Shown here piece by piece: positions 16,087 through 25,332 of a stretch of DNA of 64,000 nucleotides (its first letter is position 1; each line of letters starts with the position of its first letter). This DNA is from Hymenobacter glacieicola. Its GTDB lineage: Bacteria > Bacteroidota > Bacteroidia > Cytophagales > Hymenobacteraceae. The notes under the pieces were generated by a model. The model did not search any database, was not told the origin of the DNA, and saw only the letters and a program-made list of their open reading frames with translations. The translations under genes and the position numbers were made by a program. The stretch covers positions 310,001 to 374,000 of the forward strand of contig NZ_BMGS01000004.1 of NCBI RefSeq assembly GCF_014640315.1, in the 5' to 3' direction.

Positions 16087-18177
16087 ATGACCAAAACCAT
16101 CTTTATTGCCTCGGCTGAGCCGTACAGCGGCAAATCGTTGCTGGCTCTGGGCCTGGTGAACCTGCTGCTGGGCCAGGCCCAACGGGTGGGCTACTTCAAG
16201 CCCATCATTGCCGGCGACCAGCCCCAGGACCCGCACATTGCTACCGTGCTCAGCTACTTCAAGCTCCCGCTGGCCTACGAGGATACCTTTGCCTACACCC
16301 GCCCCGAAGCGCTACGTTTGCTGGAGGCCGACGCCCAGGGCGAGCTGATTGACACCGTCATTCACAAGTACAAGCTGCTGGAGGAACAGTACGATTTCAC
16401 GGTGGTAGAAGGCAGCGACTTTGTGGGCCCCGGCGCCGCGTTTGAGTTCGACGCCAACGTGTCCATTGCCAAAAACCTGGGCGTGCCGGTGCTGATGGTG
16501 GTGTCGGGGGAAGGCAAAACTACGGCCCAGGTAGTCAGCACGGTGCTTACCGTGCTGCGCAGCTTCGAGGCCCGGGAAGTGCAGGTGCTGGCCGCCGTAG
16601 CCAACCGCATCCGGCCCGAGCAGGCGGCAGACGTGCGCGAATTGCTGCGCGCCCAGCTGCCGGCAGAAGTGCTGCTGGCCGTCATTCCCGAGGATGTAAA
16701 CCTGCTGCACCCCACCATGCGCGAAATTCAGCAGGGGCTGGGCGGCAAGGTGCTGCTGGGCGAGGCCGAGCTGGGCAACCAGGTCGATAACTACGTGATT
16801 GGGGCCATGCAGCTGCCCAACTTCCTGAACTACCTCAAGGAAAACGTGCTCATCGTAACCCCCGGCGACCGGGGCGACATCATCATTGGGGCCCTGCAAG
16901 CCAACCTCTCGGCCAGCTACCCCCGCGTGGCCGGCATTGTACTCACGGCCGGCTCGGAGCCGGAGGAGCCGGTGCGCCGTCTGATTGCAGGCCTGCAAAC
17001 GGTGGTGCCCATCCTGGCCGTGCCCACCGGCACCTTCGAGACGAGCACCCGGGTAGGGGCCATCAAGTCGCGCATCTCGCCCGACAATCCGCAGAAGATT
17101 CAGCTGGCCATCCAGACGTTTGAGCGCTACGTGGACGTGCGCGCCCTGCAGGAGCGTATGGTCAGCTACCAGCCCGAGGGCATCACGCCCCACATGTTCC
17201 AGTACCGGCTGCTGCAGTGGGCCAAGCGGAAGCGCCAGCACATTGTGCTGCCCGAGGGCAACGACGACCGGATTCTGCGCGCCGCCGCCCTGCTCCTGCA
17301 CCAGGACATTGTGGACCTGACCATTCTCGGCAACCCCCAGGAGGTAGCGGCGTCGGCCAAACGGCTGGGCCTGCACCTGCCCGTCGGCGAGCATTTGCAG
17401 GTGCTGGACCCGGTGAGTTCCAGCTACTACCCCGGCTACGTGCAGGCTTTTTATGAGCTGCGCCGCAGCAAGGGCGTAAACGAGGACATGGCCCGGGACA
17501 TGATGCGCGACGTGTCGTACTTCGGGAGCATGATGGTGCACCAGGGCCACGCCGACGGCATGGTGTCGGGGGCGGTGCACACCACCCAGCACACCATCCG
17601 GCCGGCCCTGCAGTTCATCAAAACCAAACCGGGCGTGTCGGTGGTGTCGTCGGTGTTCTTTATGTGCCTGCCCGACCGGGTGGCCGTATTCGGCGACTGC
17701 GCCGTGAACCCCAACCCCACGGCCGAGCAGCTGGCGGAAATTGCTATTTCCTCGGCCGAAAGCAGCCAGGCCTTCGGCATCGAGCCCCGCATTGCCATGC
17801 TGTCCTACTCATCGGGCACGTCGGGGGCGGGGGCTGACGTGGAGAAGGTGCGCCAGGCCACGGAGCTGGTCCGGCAGAAGCGCCCCGACCTGAAAGTGGA
17901 CGGTCCCATTCAGTACGACGCCGCCGTGGACCCCATCGTGGGCCGCCAGAAATTGCCCGACTCGGAAGTAGCCGGCCAGGCCAGCGTGCTCATCTTCCCT
18001 GATTTGAACACGGGCAACAATACCTACAAAGCCGTGCAGCGCGAAACCGGGGCCCTGGCCATCGGGCCGGTGCTGCAAGGCCTCAACAAACCCGTGAACG
18101 ACCTAAGCCGCGGCTGCACCGTCGACGACGTGTACAACACGGTCATCATCACGGCCATCCAGAGCCAGCAGGGGTAG
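16087..18177 (+). CDS. pta: Phosphate acetyltransferase, long form
   Basis: Interconverts acetyl-CoA and acetyl phosphate; with acetate kinase it forms the Pta-AckA pathway. 696 residues, the long class. The N-terminal P-loop-like BioD-type domain begins ASAEPYSGKSLLALG. A middle DRTGG-type region follows, then the catalytic C-terminal domain (about 370-690) with GMVSGAVHTT and SYSSGTSG. The ATG at 16087 (MTKTIFIAS) is chosen because the P-loop domain begins directly there. ackA lies 1.1 kb downstream, separated by a DUF808 gene on the same strand. Confidence 0.95.
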   Translation: MTKTIFIASAEPYSGKSLLALGLVNLLLGQAQRVGYFKPIIAGDQPQDPHIATVLSYFKLPLAYEDTFAYTRPEALRLLEADAQGELIDTVIHKYKLLEEQYDFTVVEGSDFVGPGAAFEFDANVSIAKNLGVPVLMVVSGEGKTTAQVVSTVLTVLRSFEAREVQVLAAVANRIRPEQAADVRELLRAQLPAEVLLAVIPEDVNLLHPTMREIQQGLGGKVLLGEAELGNQVDNYVIGAMQLPNFLNYLKENVLIVTPGDRGDIIIGALQANLSASYPRVAGIVLTAGSEPEEPVRRLIAGLQTVVPILAVPTGTFETSTRVGAIKSRISPDNPQKIQLAIQTFERYVDVRALQERMVSYQPEGITPHMFQYRLLQWAKRKRQHIVLPEGNDDRILRAAALLLHQDIVDLTILGNPQEVAASAKRLGLHLPVGEHLQVLDPVSSSYYPGYVQAFYELRRSKGVNEDMARDMMRDVSYFGSMMVHQGHADGMVSGAVHTTQHTIRPALQFIKTKPGVSVVSSVFFMCLPDRVAVFGDCAVNPNPTAEQLAEIAISSAESSQAFGIEPRIAMLSYSSGTSGAGADVEKVRQATELVRQKRPDLKVDGPIQYDAAVDPIVGRQKLPDSEVAGQASVLIFPDLNTGNNTYKAVQRETGALAIGPVLQGLNKPVNDLSRGCTVDDVYNTVIITAIQSQQG

Positions 18178-18310
18178 AGAACAGGCCGTTGGCCGGCGGC
18201 AGCGGGGGAAACGCTGCTACCTCGTTTACTTTCCTTGTAGCTTGCAGCCTGGTAAAACGGGTAGCAAGCCCCCATTTTTTCACACCGCAACAGCGCAGTC
18301 AATCCAACCT

Positions 18311-19249
18311 ATGCCTTCAGGACTTTTTGCTTTACTAGATGATATTTCGGCTTTGGTGAAAGTCAGCGCGGCCAGCCTCGACGATGTGCCGGCGCAGGTA
18401 GCCAAAACCACCGGCAAGGTGTCCGGCATCGTGATAGATGATACGGCCGTGACGCCCAAGTACGTCGTGGGCCTGGACCCCTCCCGGGAGCTGTCCATCA
18501 TCTACCAGATTGCCAAGAAATCCCTCATCAACAAAATCCTGATTTTAAGTCCGGCGGCCTTGGTGCTGGGGTATTTCGCGCCCTGGGCCATTACGCCGAT
18601 CCTGATGCTGGGCGGGGCCTATCTGTGCTTTGAGGGCTACGAGAAGGTGCATTCCATGCTGAGCAAGCACGACGAGGTGCACGCGGAAAGTGAGCAGGTG
18701 AAAGCCATTACCCCGGAGGAGCTGGAGAAAGAGCGGGTTACGGGCGCCGTCAGAACCGATATTATTTTATCGGCCGAAATCATGGCCATTGCCTACAGCC
18801 AGGTAACCGGCCAACCCATAGCCAACCAGATTCTGGTGATGCTGGCCGTGGCGGTGTTTATTACCGTGGCCGTGTACGGCTTTGTGGGCCTGATTGTAAA
18901 AGCGGACGACATCGGCCTGCACTTGGCCGGGGAAAAGTTCGGCCCCGCCACCCAGAAAATTGGGCGCGGCATCGTCAAGTTTATGCCCAGCTTCCTGCGG
19001 GTTCTGAGCTACGTAGGCACGGCGGCCATGCTGTGGGTAGGGGCCGAAATCATTGCCCACGGCATCCCCTTCACCGCCCACTTACTGCACGACTTAGAGC
19101 AGGCCCTGGCCAACGTGCCGGCCCTGGCCTGGCTTGCCAAGGTGCTGGCCTGCGGCATTGGCGGCCTTATCCTGGGCTTCTTTATCGACCAGGTGGTACG
19201 GCTGGTGAAGAAGGTATGGCCCACCAAAAAGGAGGCGCCCACAGCGTAG
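18311..19249 (+). CDS. DUF808 family inner membrane protein (YedI-like)
   Basis: 312 residues. The N-terminus MPSGLFALLDDISALVKV and the VTPKYVVGLDP segment are signatures of the DUF808/YedI family. Several hydrophobic segments (about 75-110, 155-215, 235-300) predict a multi-pass inner membrane protein. Function unknown. It sits between pta (133 bp upstream) and ackA (73 bp downstream) on the same strand and is therefore probably co-transcribed with them. The ATG at 18311 is preferred over an upstream in-frame codon lacking family similarity. Confidence 0.88.
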   Translation: MPSGLFALLDDISALVKVSAASLDDVPAQVAKTTGKVSGIVIDDTAVTPKYVVGLDPSRELSIIYQIAKKSLINKILILSPAALVLGYFAPWAITPILMLGGAYLCFEGYEKVHSMLSKHDEVHAESEQVKAITPEELEKERVTGAVRTDIILSAEIMAIAYSQVTGQPIANQILVMLAVAVFITVAVYGFVGLIVKADDIGLHLAGEKFGPATQKIGRGIVKFMPSFLRVLSYVGTAAMLWVGAEIIAHGIPFTAHLLHDLEQALANVPALAWLAKVLACGIGGLILGFFIDQVVRLVKKVWPTKKEAPTA

Positions 19250-19322
19250 TACATCACTTTCCGAGGAGCGGGCCTGGCTTTTTAGCTCTTGTATTCTTTG
19301 GTTGACTTTCTGCTTCTCCTGC

Positions 19323-20525
19323 ATGAACATATTCGTCGTTAACTCGGGCAGCTCCTCCATCAAATACCAGTTGTTCCGGTGGCCGGCTCAGCAGCCGGTG
19401 TGCAGCGGCCTAGTGGAGCGCATCGGCTACCCGAATGCCACCATCACCCACAAAGTGTTTACCGCTGCTGATGCGCCCCAGGAAACCCGGCGGACCCTGG
19501 CCCTGCCCGACCACGAAGCCGGCCTGCGCGAAGTGGTGGCCCTGTTAACCGACGCAGCGCACGGCGTACTCCGCGACCCGGCGGAGGTGGAGGTAGTGGG
19601 CCACCGGGTGGTGCACGGCGGGGAGAGTTTCGCGGCTACCACCCAGATAAACGAAGAAGTAAAGGCCGAAATCCGCCGCTTGTTTGCCCTGGCGCCCCTG
19701 CACAACCCGGCCAACCTGCTGGGCATCGACGTGGCGGAGCGCATCTTCCCCCGGGCCCGCCAGATAGCCGTGTTCGACACCGCTTTCCACCAGACCCTGC
19801 CCGAGCACGCCTTTCGCTACGCCCTGCCCGAGCAGCTCTACACCGAGGAACGGGTGCGGGTGTACGGTTTCCACGGCACCAGCCACCAGTACGTAGCCCA
19901 GCAGGCCGCTACCTACCTGGGCCAGCCCGATGCCCGCCTCGTGACCCTGCACCTGGGCAACGGCTGCAGCGCCGCCGCCGTGCACGCGGGCCGCTGCCTC
20001 GATACCAGCATGGGTTTCGGCCCCCTGACCGGGCTGGTGATGGGCACCCGCACCGGCGACCTGGACCCCTCGGTGGTCTTGCACCTGATGGGCCAGCTGG
20101 GTTACTCGGCCGAGCAAATCAGTACGCTGCTGAACAAGGAAAGCGGCATGCTGGGCCTCACCGGCCTCTCTGACATGCGCGACATCACCCGGGCCTTGGA
20201 GCAGGGCGACGCCCGCGCTACCCTGGCCTACGACCTCTACGCCTACCGCATCCGCAAGTACATTGGGGCCTACGCGGCCGCGCTGGGCGGGCTAGATGCG
20301 GTAGTATTCACGGCCGGGGTGGGCGAAAACGACGCCCTGGTGCGCCGTAAAGCCTGCGAGGGGCTGGCATTTCTGGGTATTGAGCTAGAGGAGCAGGAAA
20401 ACCAGCAGCGCCGCCCCGGCATCCGGGAAATCAGTAAGCCAGGTGCCCGCGTGAAGGTGCTGGTGGTGCCCACCAACGAGGAGCTGGAAATAGCGCGTCA
20501 GTGCGCCGCGCTGCTGGCAGGGTAG
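19323..20525 (+). CDS. ackA: Acetate kinase
   Basis: Converts acetyl phosphate and ADP to acetate and ATP. The 400-residue length fits. Family motifs in order: NSGSSSIKY at the N-terminus (starting N7), GHRVVHGG, FDTAFH, the ATP-binding HGTSHQYV and HLGNGCS, and FTAGVGEND near the C-terminus. The ATG at 19323 (MNIFVVNSG) is the natural start; an in-frame codon seven residues upstream is ignored. Its stop is only 4 bp from the stop of the convergent secreted-protein gene, so any terminator lies within coding sequence. Confidence 0.97.
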   Translation: MNIFVVNSGSSSIKYQLFRWPAQQPVCSGLVERIGYPNATITHKVFTAADAPQETRRTLALPDHEAGLREVVALLTDAAHGVLRDPAEVEVVGHRVVHGGESFAATTQINEEVKAEIRRLFALAPLHNPANLLGIDVAERIFPRARQIAVFDTAFHQTLPEHAFRYALPEQLYTEERVRVYGFHGTSHQYVAQQAATYLGQPDARLVTLHLGNGCSAAAVHAGRCLDTSMGFGPLTGLVMGTRTGDLDPSVVLHLMGQLGYSAEQISTLLNKESGMLGLTGLSDMRDITRALEQGDARATLAYDLYAYRIRKYIGAYAAALGGLDAVVFTAGVGENDALVRRKACEGLAFLGIELEEQENQQRRPGIREISKPGARVKVLVVPTNEELEIARQCAALLAG

Positions 20526-20529
20526 GGGC

Positions 20530-21012
20530 TTACTTGTGGCCCTTGGCCTGTTTCATCTGGGCCGCTAGGGGTAGGCTCGACATGGCTAGAATGGCGTTGT
20601 CGTTGCTCCAGGAGGCGCAGGAAAGGGCCACCTGCCGGCCCTGCCACTTGCAGCTGAAGCCTTCCATCTTGCCTGGTCCGTACACCTGCTGGAAGGTAGG
20701 CAGCACGCGCGGGGCGTGTTCGGCCCCCTTCACGATGATAGTCACGGCGGCAAACTGGCCCCGAAAAAACTTGTAGTGAATGCGCGTAGCCGAAAACGAG
20801 CCCAGCCGCAAATCCTCATCGGTGCGCTCGTAAATCTTTTCGTCGCCGCCATCCCTGACGAGGCGCAGGTGCAGGGCCTCGGTAAGTGGAGCGCCAAAGC
20901 GCAAGCCCCGAAAACCGTTGCTCTCATCCAGCCGCTGCACCGAGCCGGCTTGCTGAGCATGTAAGGAAAGGGGCAGGAAAGCCAGCAGAGCCAGGCCACC
21001 AAGACGTTTCAT
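20530..21012 (-). CDS. Secreted protein of unknown function
   Basis: 160 residues with a clean signal peptide (MKRLGGLALLAFLPLSLHAQ, cleavage after residue 19 or 20). The mature part is a small alpha/beta-looking protein with NGFRGLRFGAPLTEA near its start, a pattern seen in uncharacterised Bacteroidota exported proteins. It has a single pair of cysteines (FSCKWQ and LSCASW) that could form a disulfide. No enzymatic motif. It converges on ackA. A conserved hypothetical is the safest description. Confidence 0.75.
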   Translation of the reverse strand: MKRLGGLALLAFLPLSLHAQQAGSVQRLDESNGFRGLRFGAPLTEALHLRLVRDGGDEKIYERTDEDLRLGSFSATRIHYKFFRGQFAAVTIIVKGAEHAPRVLPTFQQVYGPGKMEGFSCKWQGRQVALSCASWSNDNAILAMSSLPLAAQMKQAKGHK

Positions 21013-21392
21013 AAAAAGCAGCGGAAGGAAAGAAAGGTAGGCCAGTTATGTCGAGTAAAACGACTGAATGCCGCTAAGCAAACGTCAAGCCAGCCAAAAT
21101 AGTACCACCTTCCATCAGGCATGTGGTTGGATAAAGAACGTCTTGTAGAGCCGGAGGCGAAGCCGCTCGCGGCTGAGGTTGCAGTAGAGTAACTAGACAT
21201 TAGCCAAGCGAGATGGGAACGACGAATAGTAGAGTTAGAAAGCTCTTTCCCCTCCTTGGGAAGGAGGGGAAAGAGCCTTGGCTTTAATCCGCCGCTGTAG
21301 GTAGTAGTCACATTATCAGTGCCTAATATGCCACGGCAGGACAGTAGCGCTGAAAGATGGATGTACTATTACCTCTTTCTACCAGCTCCTGG
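21013..21392. other. 380-bp intergenic region with palindromes
   Basis: Lies between the secreted-protein start and the lactonase stop. Contains AGCCGC-TC-GCGGCT (21161-21174) and the perfect 16-bp palindrome at 21242-21276. No open frame with recognisable content. Confidence 0.6.
21242..21276. repeat. Perfect 16-bp inverted repeat with GGG loop
   Basis: GCTCTTTCCCCTCCTT at 21242-21257 pairs with 21261-21276 over a 3-nt loop. It is 117 bp after the stop of the minus-strand lactonase gene is passed on the upstream side and has no T-tract. The strong purine/pyrimidine strand bias of each arm is unusual. It resembles dispersed intergenic palindromes rather than a terminator. Confidence 0.6.
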
Positions 21393-22586
21393 CTAGCCTC
21401 GCAGAAAGTCGGGGTAGACCTGCAGGCACACGGGGGAGGTCATATCCACGCTGATACCGGCGGGGGTGAGGCGGCCGGTGCGGGCATCGGCGAAGTAGGT
21501 AACCACTGTATCGGACTGCTGGTGGGCCACCAGCACTACCCGCCCGCTGGGGTCGAAGGTGAAGCTGCGGGGCGTTTTGCCGGGGAGCATCACGTGCTCC
21601 ACCAGCGTGAGGCGGCCGCTGCTGGGGTCGATGGCGTACACCACCAAGCTGTTGTGCCCGCGGTTGGAGCCGTACAGGAACTTGCCATTGGGCGACACAT
21701 GCACGTCGGCGCAGGCATTCCACTCGGTAAAGCCGGCGGGTAGCGTGGTTATCGTCTGAATTTCCCGGAACGTGCCCCGGCTGGCATCGTAGGCCAGGGC
21801 CGTCATGGTGGAATCCAGCTCGTTGATGAGGTAGGCCAGGGGCTTGCTAGGGTGGAAGGTAAGGATGCGCGGCCCCGCGCCGGGCTTGGCCTGGTGGGCC
21901 GGAGCGGGCAGGCGCTGCAGTTGGCCGCCGGGGGCCAGGGTGTAGCCGTATACGGTATCGTTGCCCAAATCCACGGCAAACAGAAACTTGCCGCTAGGGT
22001 CGGGGAGCATGCAGTGGCCGCGCGGATTCGTTTGGTTTTTGTGCGGACCGTGGCCCGTGTGCTGGTCCACCGAAGAAGCTGGCTGCAGCTTGCCACCTTC
22101 CCCGAGAGGTAGAGCCGCCACCGTGCCGTTGCCGTAATTCGCTACCAGCGCGTGTCGCCCCGACTTATCCAGGCTGATGTAGCACGGAATAGTGCCGCCC
22201 GAGGCCTGCTGGTTCAGCAGCGTGAGGCCCCCGCTTTGCTGGTCGATGGCAAAGGCGCTGACGCCGCCGTTGGGCGTGCCCTGGTAATTATCGATTTCAT
22301 TGACGGCGTAGAGGGTGCGGTGCCTGGCATCCACCGTCAGAAAAGAAGGGCTGGCGCCACCCCGGGCCCCCGTTACCCGCGTCAGGCCCCCCGTGGCCGG
22401 CTCCAACCGATACAGCCAGATGTTATCCTGGTCGGCGGGGCCGTAGGTGCCCACGTACACCAGGTAGCTTGTGGCGGCAGTGGAACTTGACCCAACCCGG
22501 GCGCAGGCCGCGAGCAGGGCGCTACCGGCTAGCCCGGCGCTAAGCATTTGGAGGAAGTGGCGGCGGCTGCGGGAAGGCTGGGGCAT
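21393..22586 (-). CDS. Lactonase-family seven-bladed beta-propeller, exported
   Basis: 397 residues. The N-terminus has a twin-arginine-like SRRHFLQML followed by a hydrophobic stretch and a lipobox-like LLAAC, so it is probably exported by Tat and perhaps lipidated. The body is a repetitive beta-propeller (YVGTYG, LYAVNEI, PRGHCMLPDPSGKFLFAVDLG, FTFDPSGRVVLVAHQ) of the 6-phosphogluconolactonase/YkgB-type family. Many exported members have unproven substrates, so lactonase activity is inferred from family only. Divergent from the DUF885 gene. Confidence 0.85.
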   Translation of the reverse strand: MPQPSRSRRHFLQMLSAGLAGSALLAACARVGSSSTAATSYLVYVGTYGPADQDNIWLYRLEPATGGLTRVTGARGGASPSFLTVDARHRTLYAVNEIDNYQGTPNGGVSAFAIDQQSGGLTLLNQQASGGTIPCYISLDKSGRHALVANYGNGTVAALPLGEGGKLQPASSVDQHTGHGPHKNQTNPRGHCMLPDPSGKFLFAVDLGNDTVYGYTLAPGGQLQRLPAPAHQAKPGAGPRILTFHPSKPLAYLINELDSTMTALAYDASRGTFREIQTITTLPAGFTEWNACADVHVSPNGKFLYGSNRGHNSLVVYAIDPSSGRLTLVEHVMLPGKTPRSFTFDPSGRVVLVAHQQSDTVVTYFADARTGRLTPAGISVDMTSPVCLQVYPDFLRG

Positions 22587-22730
22587 GAGCGAGGTAAAAA
22601 GTAATTAGGATAGGAAGAATGTAAAAATGGGATATAAATGTGGCATGTTGCTGCTTTCGGCAACGCCCGGCGGCAATCCACGTCCTTGTCCGCTACCTTG
22701 GCACCTGAACTACCCCCTTTTACTGTATTT

Positions 22731-24512
22731 ATGACGAATTCCTACCCCTCCCGGCTGGTGCTGGCAGCGGCCGTGGCGGGCCTAGCGGCTTTCAGCGCCT
22801 GCAATTCCAACACCAAGCCCACTTCCGGTACGCCCGAAACCGTGGATGCCGACTTCGACCGGTACAAGCAGCGCTTCATTGACTCGCTGTGGTACTACAA
22901 CCCCGAATGGGCCTCTTCCGCCGGCTACCACCGCTACGATTCGCTGCTGGTGATTCCTAACGCAGGCCGCCGCCAGACGGAAGCTGCCGCCCTCGCCCGC
23001 CGCCGCCAGGAAATGGAAATTTTCAAGGTCGAGGACCTCTCGGTCAACAACCAGACCGACTACCGTCTGCTGCAGAACTACCTGGCCTCGGCCCGCTTCT
23101 ACGCTGACACCCTACGCGACTGGCAGTGGAACCCCGCAAACTATAACCTGGGTTCCTCGGTGGCGGAAATCCTGAACGGGCGCTACCACCCGCTGGACCG
23201 TCGCCTGCGCGCCATCAGCACCAAAATCAGCCGCGCCGCCGACTACTACGAGGCTGCCAAGCAGAACATCCAGACGCCCACCCGCGAGCATACCAACCTG
23301 GCCATTCTGCAAACCCAGGGCGGTTTGGCCGTATTCGGGCCGGCCCTGCAGGATTCGGTGGCCAAGTCGGGCTTGTCGGCCCAGGAGAAAAAGGACCTAA
23401 CCAGCCGCATTGCTACCACCCGCCTCGTAATGGAAGGCTACGTGCGCTTTCTGCAGCAGGAGGTGCTACCGGCCGGTAAGTTCCGCTCCTTCCGCATCGG
23501 CAAGCCCCTGTTTGACCGCAAATTTGCGCTGGATATTCAGTCGACCTACTCCGCCGACCAGGTGTACCAGAAGGCCCAGCAGCACCGCCGGGAGCTGCTC
23601 CGCGACATGGGCCGCCGGGCTACCCGCCTCTGGCCCAAGTACTTCCCTGGTCAAGCCATGCCTGCAGATTCAGTAGCCCTGATTAAACAGGTTATCAGTA
23701 AGCTATCCGAAAAGCACGCTACCCCCGCCGGCTTCGTGCAGGCCGTGAAAGACCAGATGCCGACCCTGGTAAAGTGGGTGGATGACCACCAGCTGCTCAC
23801 CCAGGACCCCACTAAGCCCCTGGTGGTGCGCGAAACCCCGCTCTACATGCGCGGCAGCGGCGCCGGCGCCAGCATTTCGGCCCCCGGCCCCTACGACAAA
23901 GCCGCCAACACCTATTATAACGTGGAGCCCCTGGATGGGCAGCCGGCGGCCCAGGCCGAAAGCTACCTGCGCGAATACAACCAGTACACCCTCCAGATTC
24001 TCAACATCCACGAGGCCATTCCGGGCCACTACACCCAGCTGGTGTACGCCAACCGCAGCCCCTCGCTGGTGAAATCCATCTTCGGCAACGGGGCCATGAT
24101 TGAGGGCTGGGCCGTGTACACCGAGCGCATGATGCTGGAAAGTGGCTACGGCGGCAACACCGACGAAATCTGGCTGATGTGGGACAAGTGGAACATGCGC
24201 GTGACCCTGAACGCCATCCTCGACCACGACGTGCAAGCCGGCACCATCACGGAGGCCCAGGCCGTGGCCCTGCTCCAGCGCGACGGATTCCAGGAAGAAG
24301 CCGAGGCCCGCAACAAATGGCGCCGCGCGACGCTAAGCCAGGTGCAACTGAGCAGCTACTTCACCGGCTCTACCGAAATCTATGATTTGCGCCAGGAACT
24401 GAAAAAGCAGCAGGGAAGCAAATTCGACCTGAAAACCTTTCACGAGCAATTCCTGAGCTACGGTAGCGCCCCGGTAAAATATATCCGCCAGATGATGCTA
24501 GGCGATAACTAA
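22731..24512 (+). CDS. DUF885 family zinc-hydrolase-like lipoprotein
   Basis: 593 residues. The signal peptide ends in a lipobox-like FSAC, predicting an exported lipoprotein. The body is a long alpha-helical DUF885 domain. It carries a probable metal-binding HEAIPGH at 427-433 (H427, E428, H433), like gluzincin-type peptidases. The downstream IEGWAVYTERMM with its glutamate is the expected third ligand region. The family is annotated as uncharacterised; peptidase activity is an inference. The ATG at 22731 is chosen because the signal peptide begins there. A good terminator follows at 24549-24580. Confidence 0.88.
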   Translation: MTNSYPSRLVLAAAVAGLAAFSACNSNTKPTSGTPETVDADFDRYKQRFIDSLWYYNPEWASSAGYHRYDSLLVIPNAGRRQTEAAALARRRQEMEIFKVEDLSVNNQTDYRLLQNYLASARFYADTLRDWQWNPANYNLGSSVAEILNGRYHPLDRRLRAISTKISRAADYYEAAKQNIQTPTREHTNLAILQTQGGLAVFGPALQDSVAKSGLSAQEKKDLTSRIATTRLVMEGYVRFLQQEVLPAGKFRSFRIGKPLFDRKFALDIQSTYSADQVYQKAQQHRRELLRDMGRRATRLWPKYFPGQAMPADSVALIKQVISKLSEKHATPAGFVQAVKDQMPTLVKWVDDHQLLTQDPTKPLVVRETPLYMRGSGAGASISAPGPYDKAANTYYNVEPLDGQPAAQAESYLREYNQYTLQILNIHEAIPGHYTQLVYANRSPSLVKSIFGNGAMIEGWAVYTERMMLESGYGGNTDEIWLMWDKWNMRVTLNAILDHDVQAGTITEAQAVALLQRDGFQEEAEARNKWRRATLSQVQLSSYFTGSTEIYDLRQELKKQQGSKFDLKTFHEQFLSYGSAPVKYIRQMMLGDN

Positions 24513-24548
24513 GGCGGGTAGTTTCTCGTTTTAGGAATCAAAAAATGA

Positions 24549-24580
24549 GCCCTGGAAAGATTTTTCAGGGCGAATTTTTT
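24549..24580 (+). terminator. Terminator of the DUF885 gene
   Basis: Stem GCCCTG(GAAA)/(TTTT)CAGGGC, 24549-24571, with a 3-nt loop, followed after GAA by six T (24575-24580). It starts 37 bp after the stop codon. Confidence 0.85.
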
Positions 24581-24645
24581 CTCTGCCGGAGAAGTTTGCG
24601 GGCAGTATGGGTTCCCAGACTACCTGCTTACGTAGCATGCATTGT

Positions 24646-24993
24646 ATGAAAGTTATTGACACCAACGACGAAGGTCTGCGCACCCTTATTCACGACTACC
24701 CCCGGGTACTGGCCAAGTTTACTTCAGAAAACTGCGCCGTTTGCGACCTGTTGGCTCCTCCCTTCGAGCAGTTCTCTGTGGATTCACGCTTTTTAACGAC
24801 GGTTTTTCTTCGCCTGGATGCCGATGAAAACCCCGTGGCCCGCAAAATGATGGATGCCAAAGTGGCCCCGTTTTTCGTGGCTTACTGCCGCGGACGGTTG
24901 GTGGAGTGCGACACGTTGCGCACAGAACAGGAAGTGCTAACCATGCTAACCCATCTGCAAACCTGCACTGATGCCGTTGAGGTAGCCCAGTAA
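24646..24993 (+). CDS. Thioredoxin-like protein
   Basis: 115 residues, the size of a single thioredoxin fold, without a signal peptide. The redox motif is CAVC (C30, C33) in FTSENCAVCDLLAPPF, and the cis-proline position is in KVAPFFVAY. The sequence before CxxC lacks the canonical WCGPC, so it is a divergent thioredoxin-like reductase or thiol buffer. The ATG at 24646 (MKVIDTND) begins the fold; an in-frame start 39 bp upstream is less likely. Isolated between a terminator and a REP-like repeat. Confidence 0.82.
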   Translation: MKVIDTNDEGLRTLIHDYPRVLAKFTSENCAVCDLLAPPFEQFSVDSRFLTTVFLRLDADENPVARKMMDAKVAPFFVAYCRGRLVECDTLRTEQEVLTMLTHLQTCTDAVEVAQ

Positions 24994-25332
24994 TGCCCCG
25001 GGCAGCGCTGGCGGCTTTGCTGCCTGCTTAAGCGTGCAGTTAGCGCACTTCAGTAGAAACGGCAGAGCTTGTTTTAGTATGCCCCGTGCATAAAACAGGC
25101 ACGAAATAGTCACTAAAGTCTGTCATCCGGAGCCCCGCGAAGGACCTTGTCACCCGAGAACGAGCCGTAACAACGACAGCTCTTCAGGCGGGGCAAGAAT
25201 CTACGCCGGGCCCAGGATGACAGACTTTTTTGTGCGCTCATCAGACCTTCTGGTTTGCTTCTGCTAGGAAACCAGGGGTAGCAGTTGGGAACAAGCGTGG
25301 CATACTTGCCGGGCGCTCGTAGCTTCGCGGCT
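24994..25332. other. Intergenic region carrying a REP-like element
   Basis: A 339-bp gap between the thioredoxin-like and YdcF genes. Its centre is the 114-bp palindromic element at 25115-25228. The remainder shows no coding potential or clear promoter. Confidence 0.6.
25115..25228. repeat. REP-like palindromic element, copy 1
   Basis: Terminal inverted repeat AAAGTCTGTCATCC (25115-25128) / GGATGACAGACTTT (25215-25228), an inner pair GCCCCGC/GCGGGGC (25132-25138, 25188-25194), and a loop with GTAACAACGAC. It shares TGTCATCC, GAAGGACCTT and the loop motif with the element at 59536-59644. The right arm runs into TTTTT, so it may also terminate the upstream gene. Confidence 0.75.

Noticed and set aside
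16312..17592. 426-codon open frame on the minus strand inside pta
   Set aside because: Antisense to a fully conserved pta gene and composed of His/Gly/Gln-rich low-complexity sequence; a shadow caused by high GC content.
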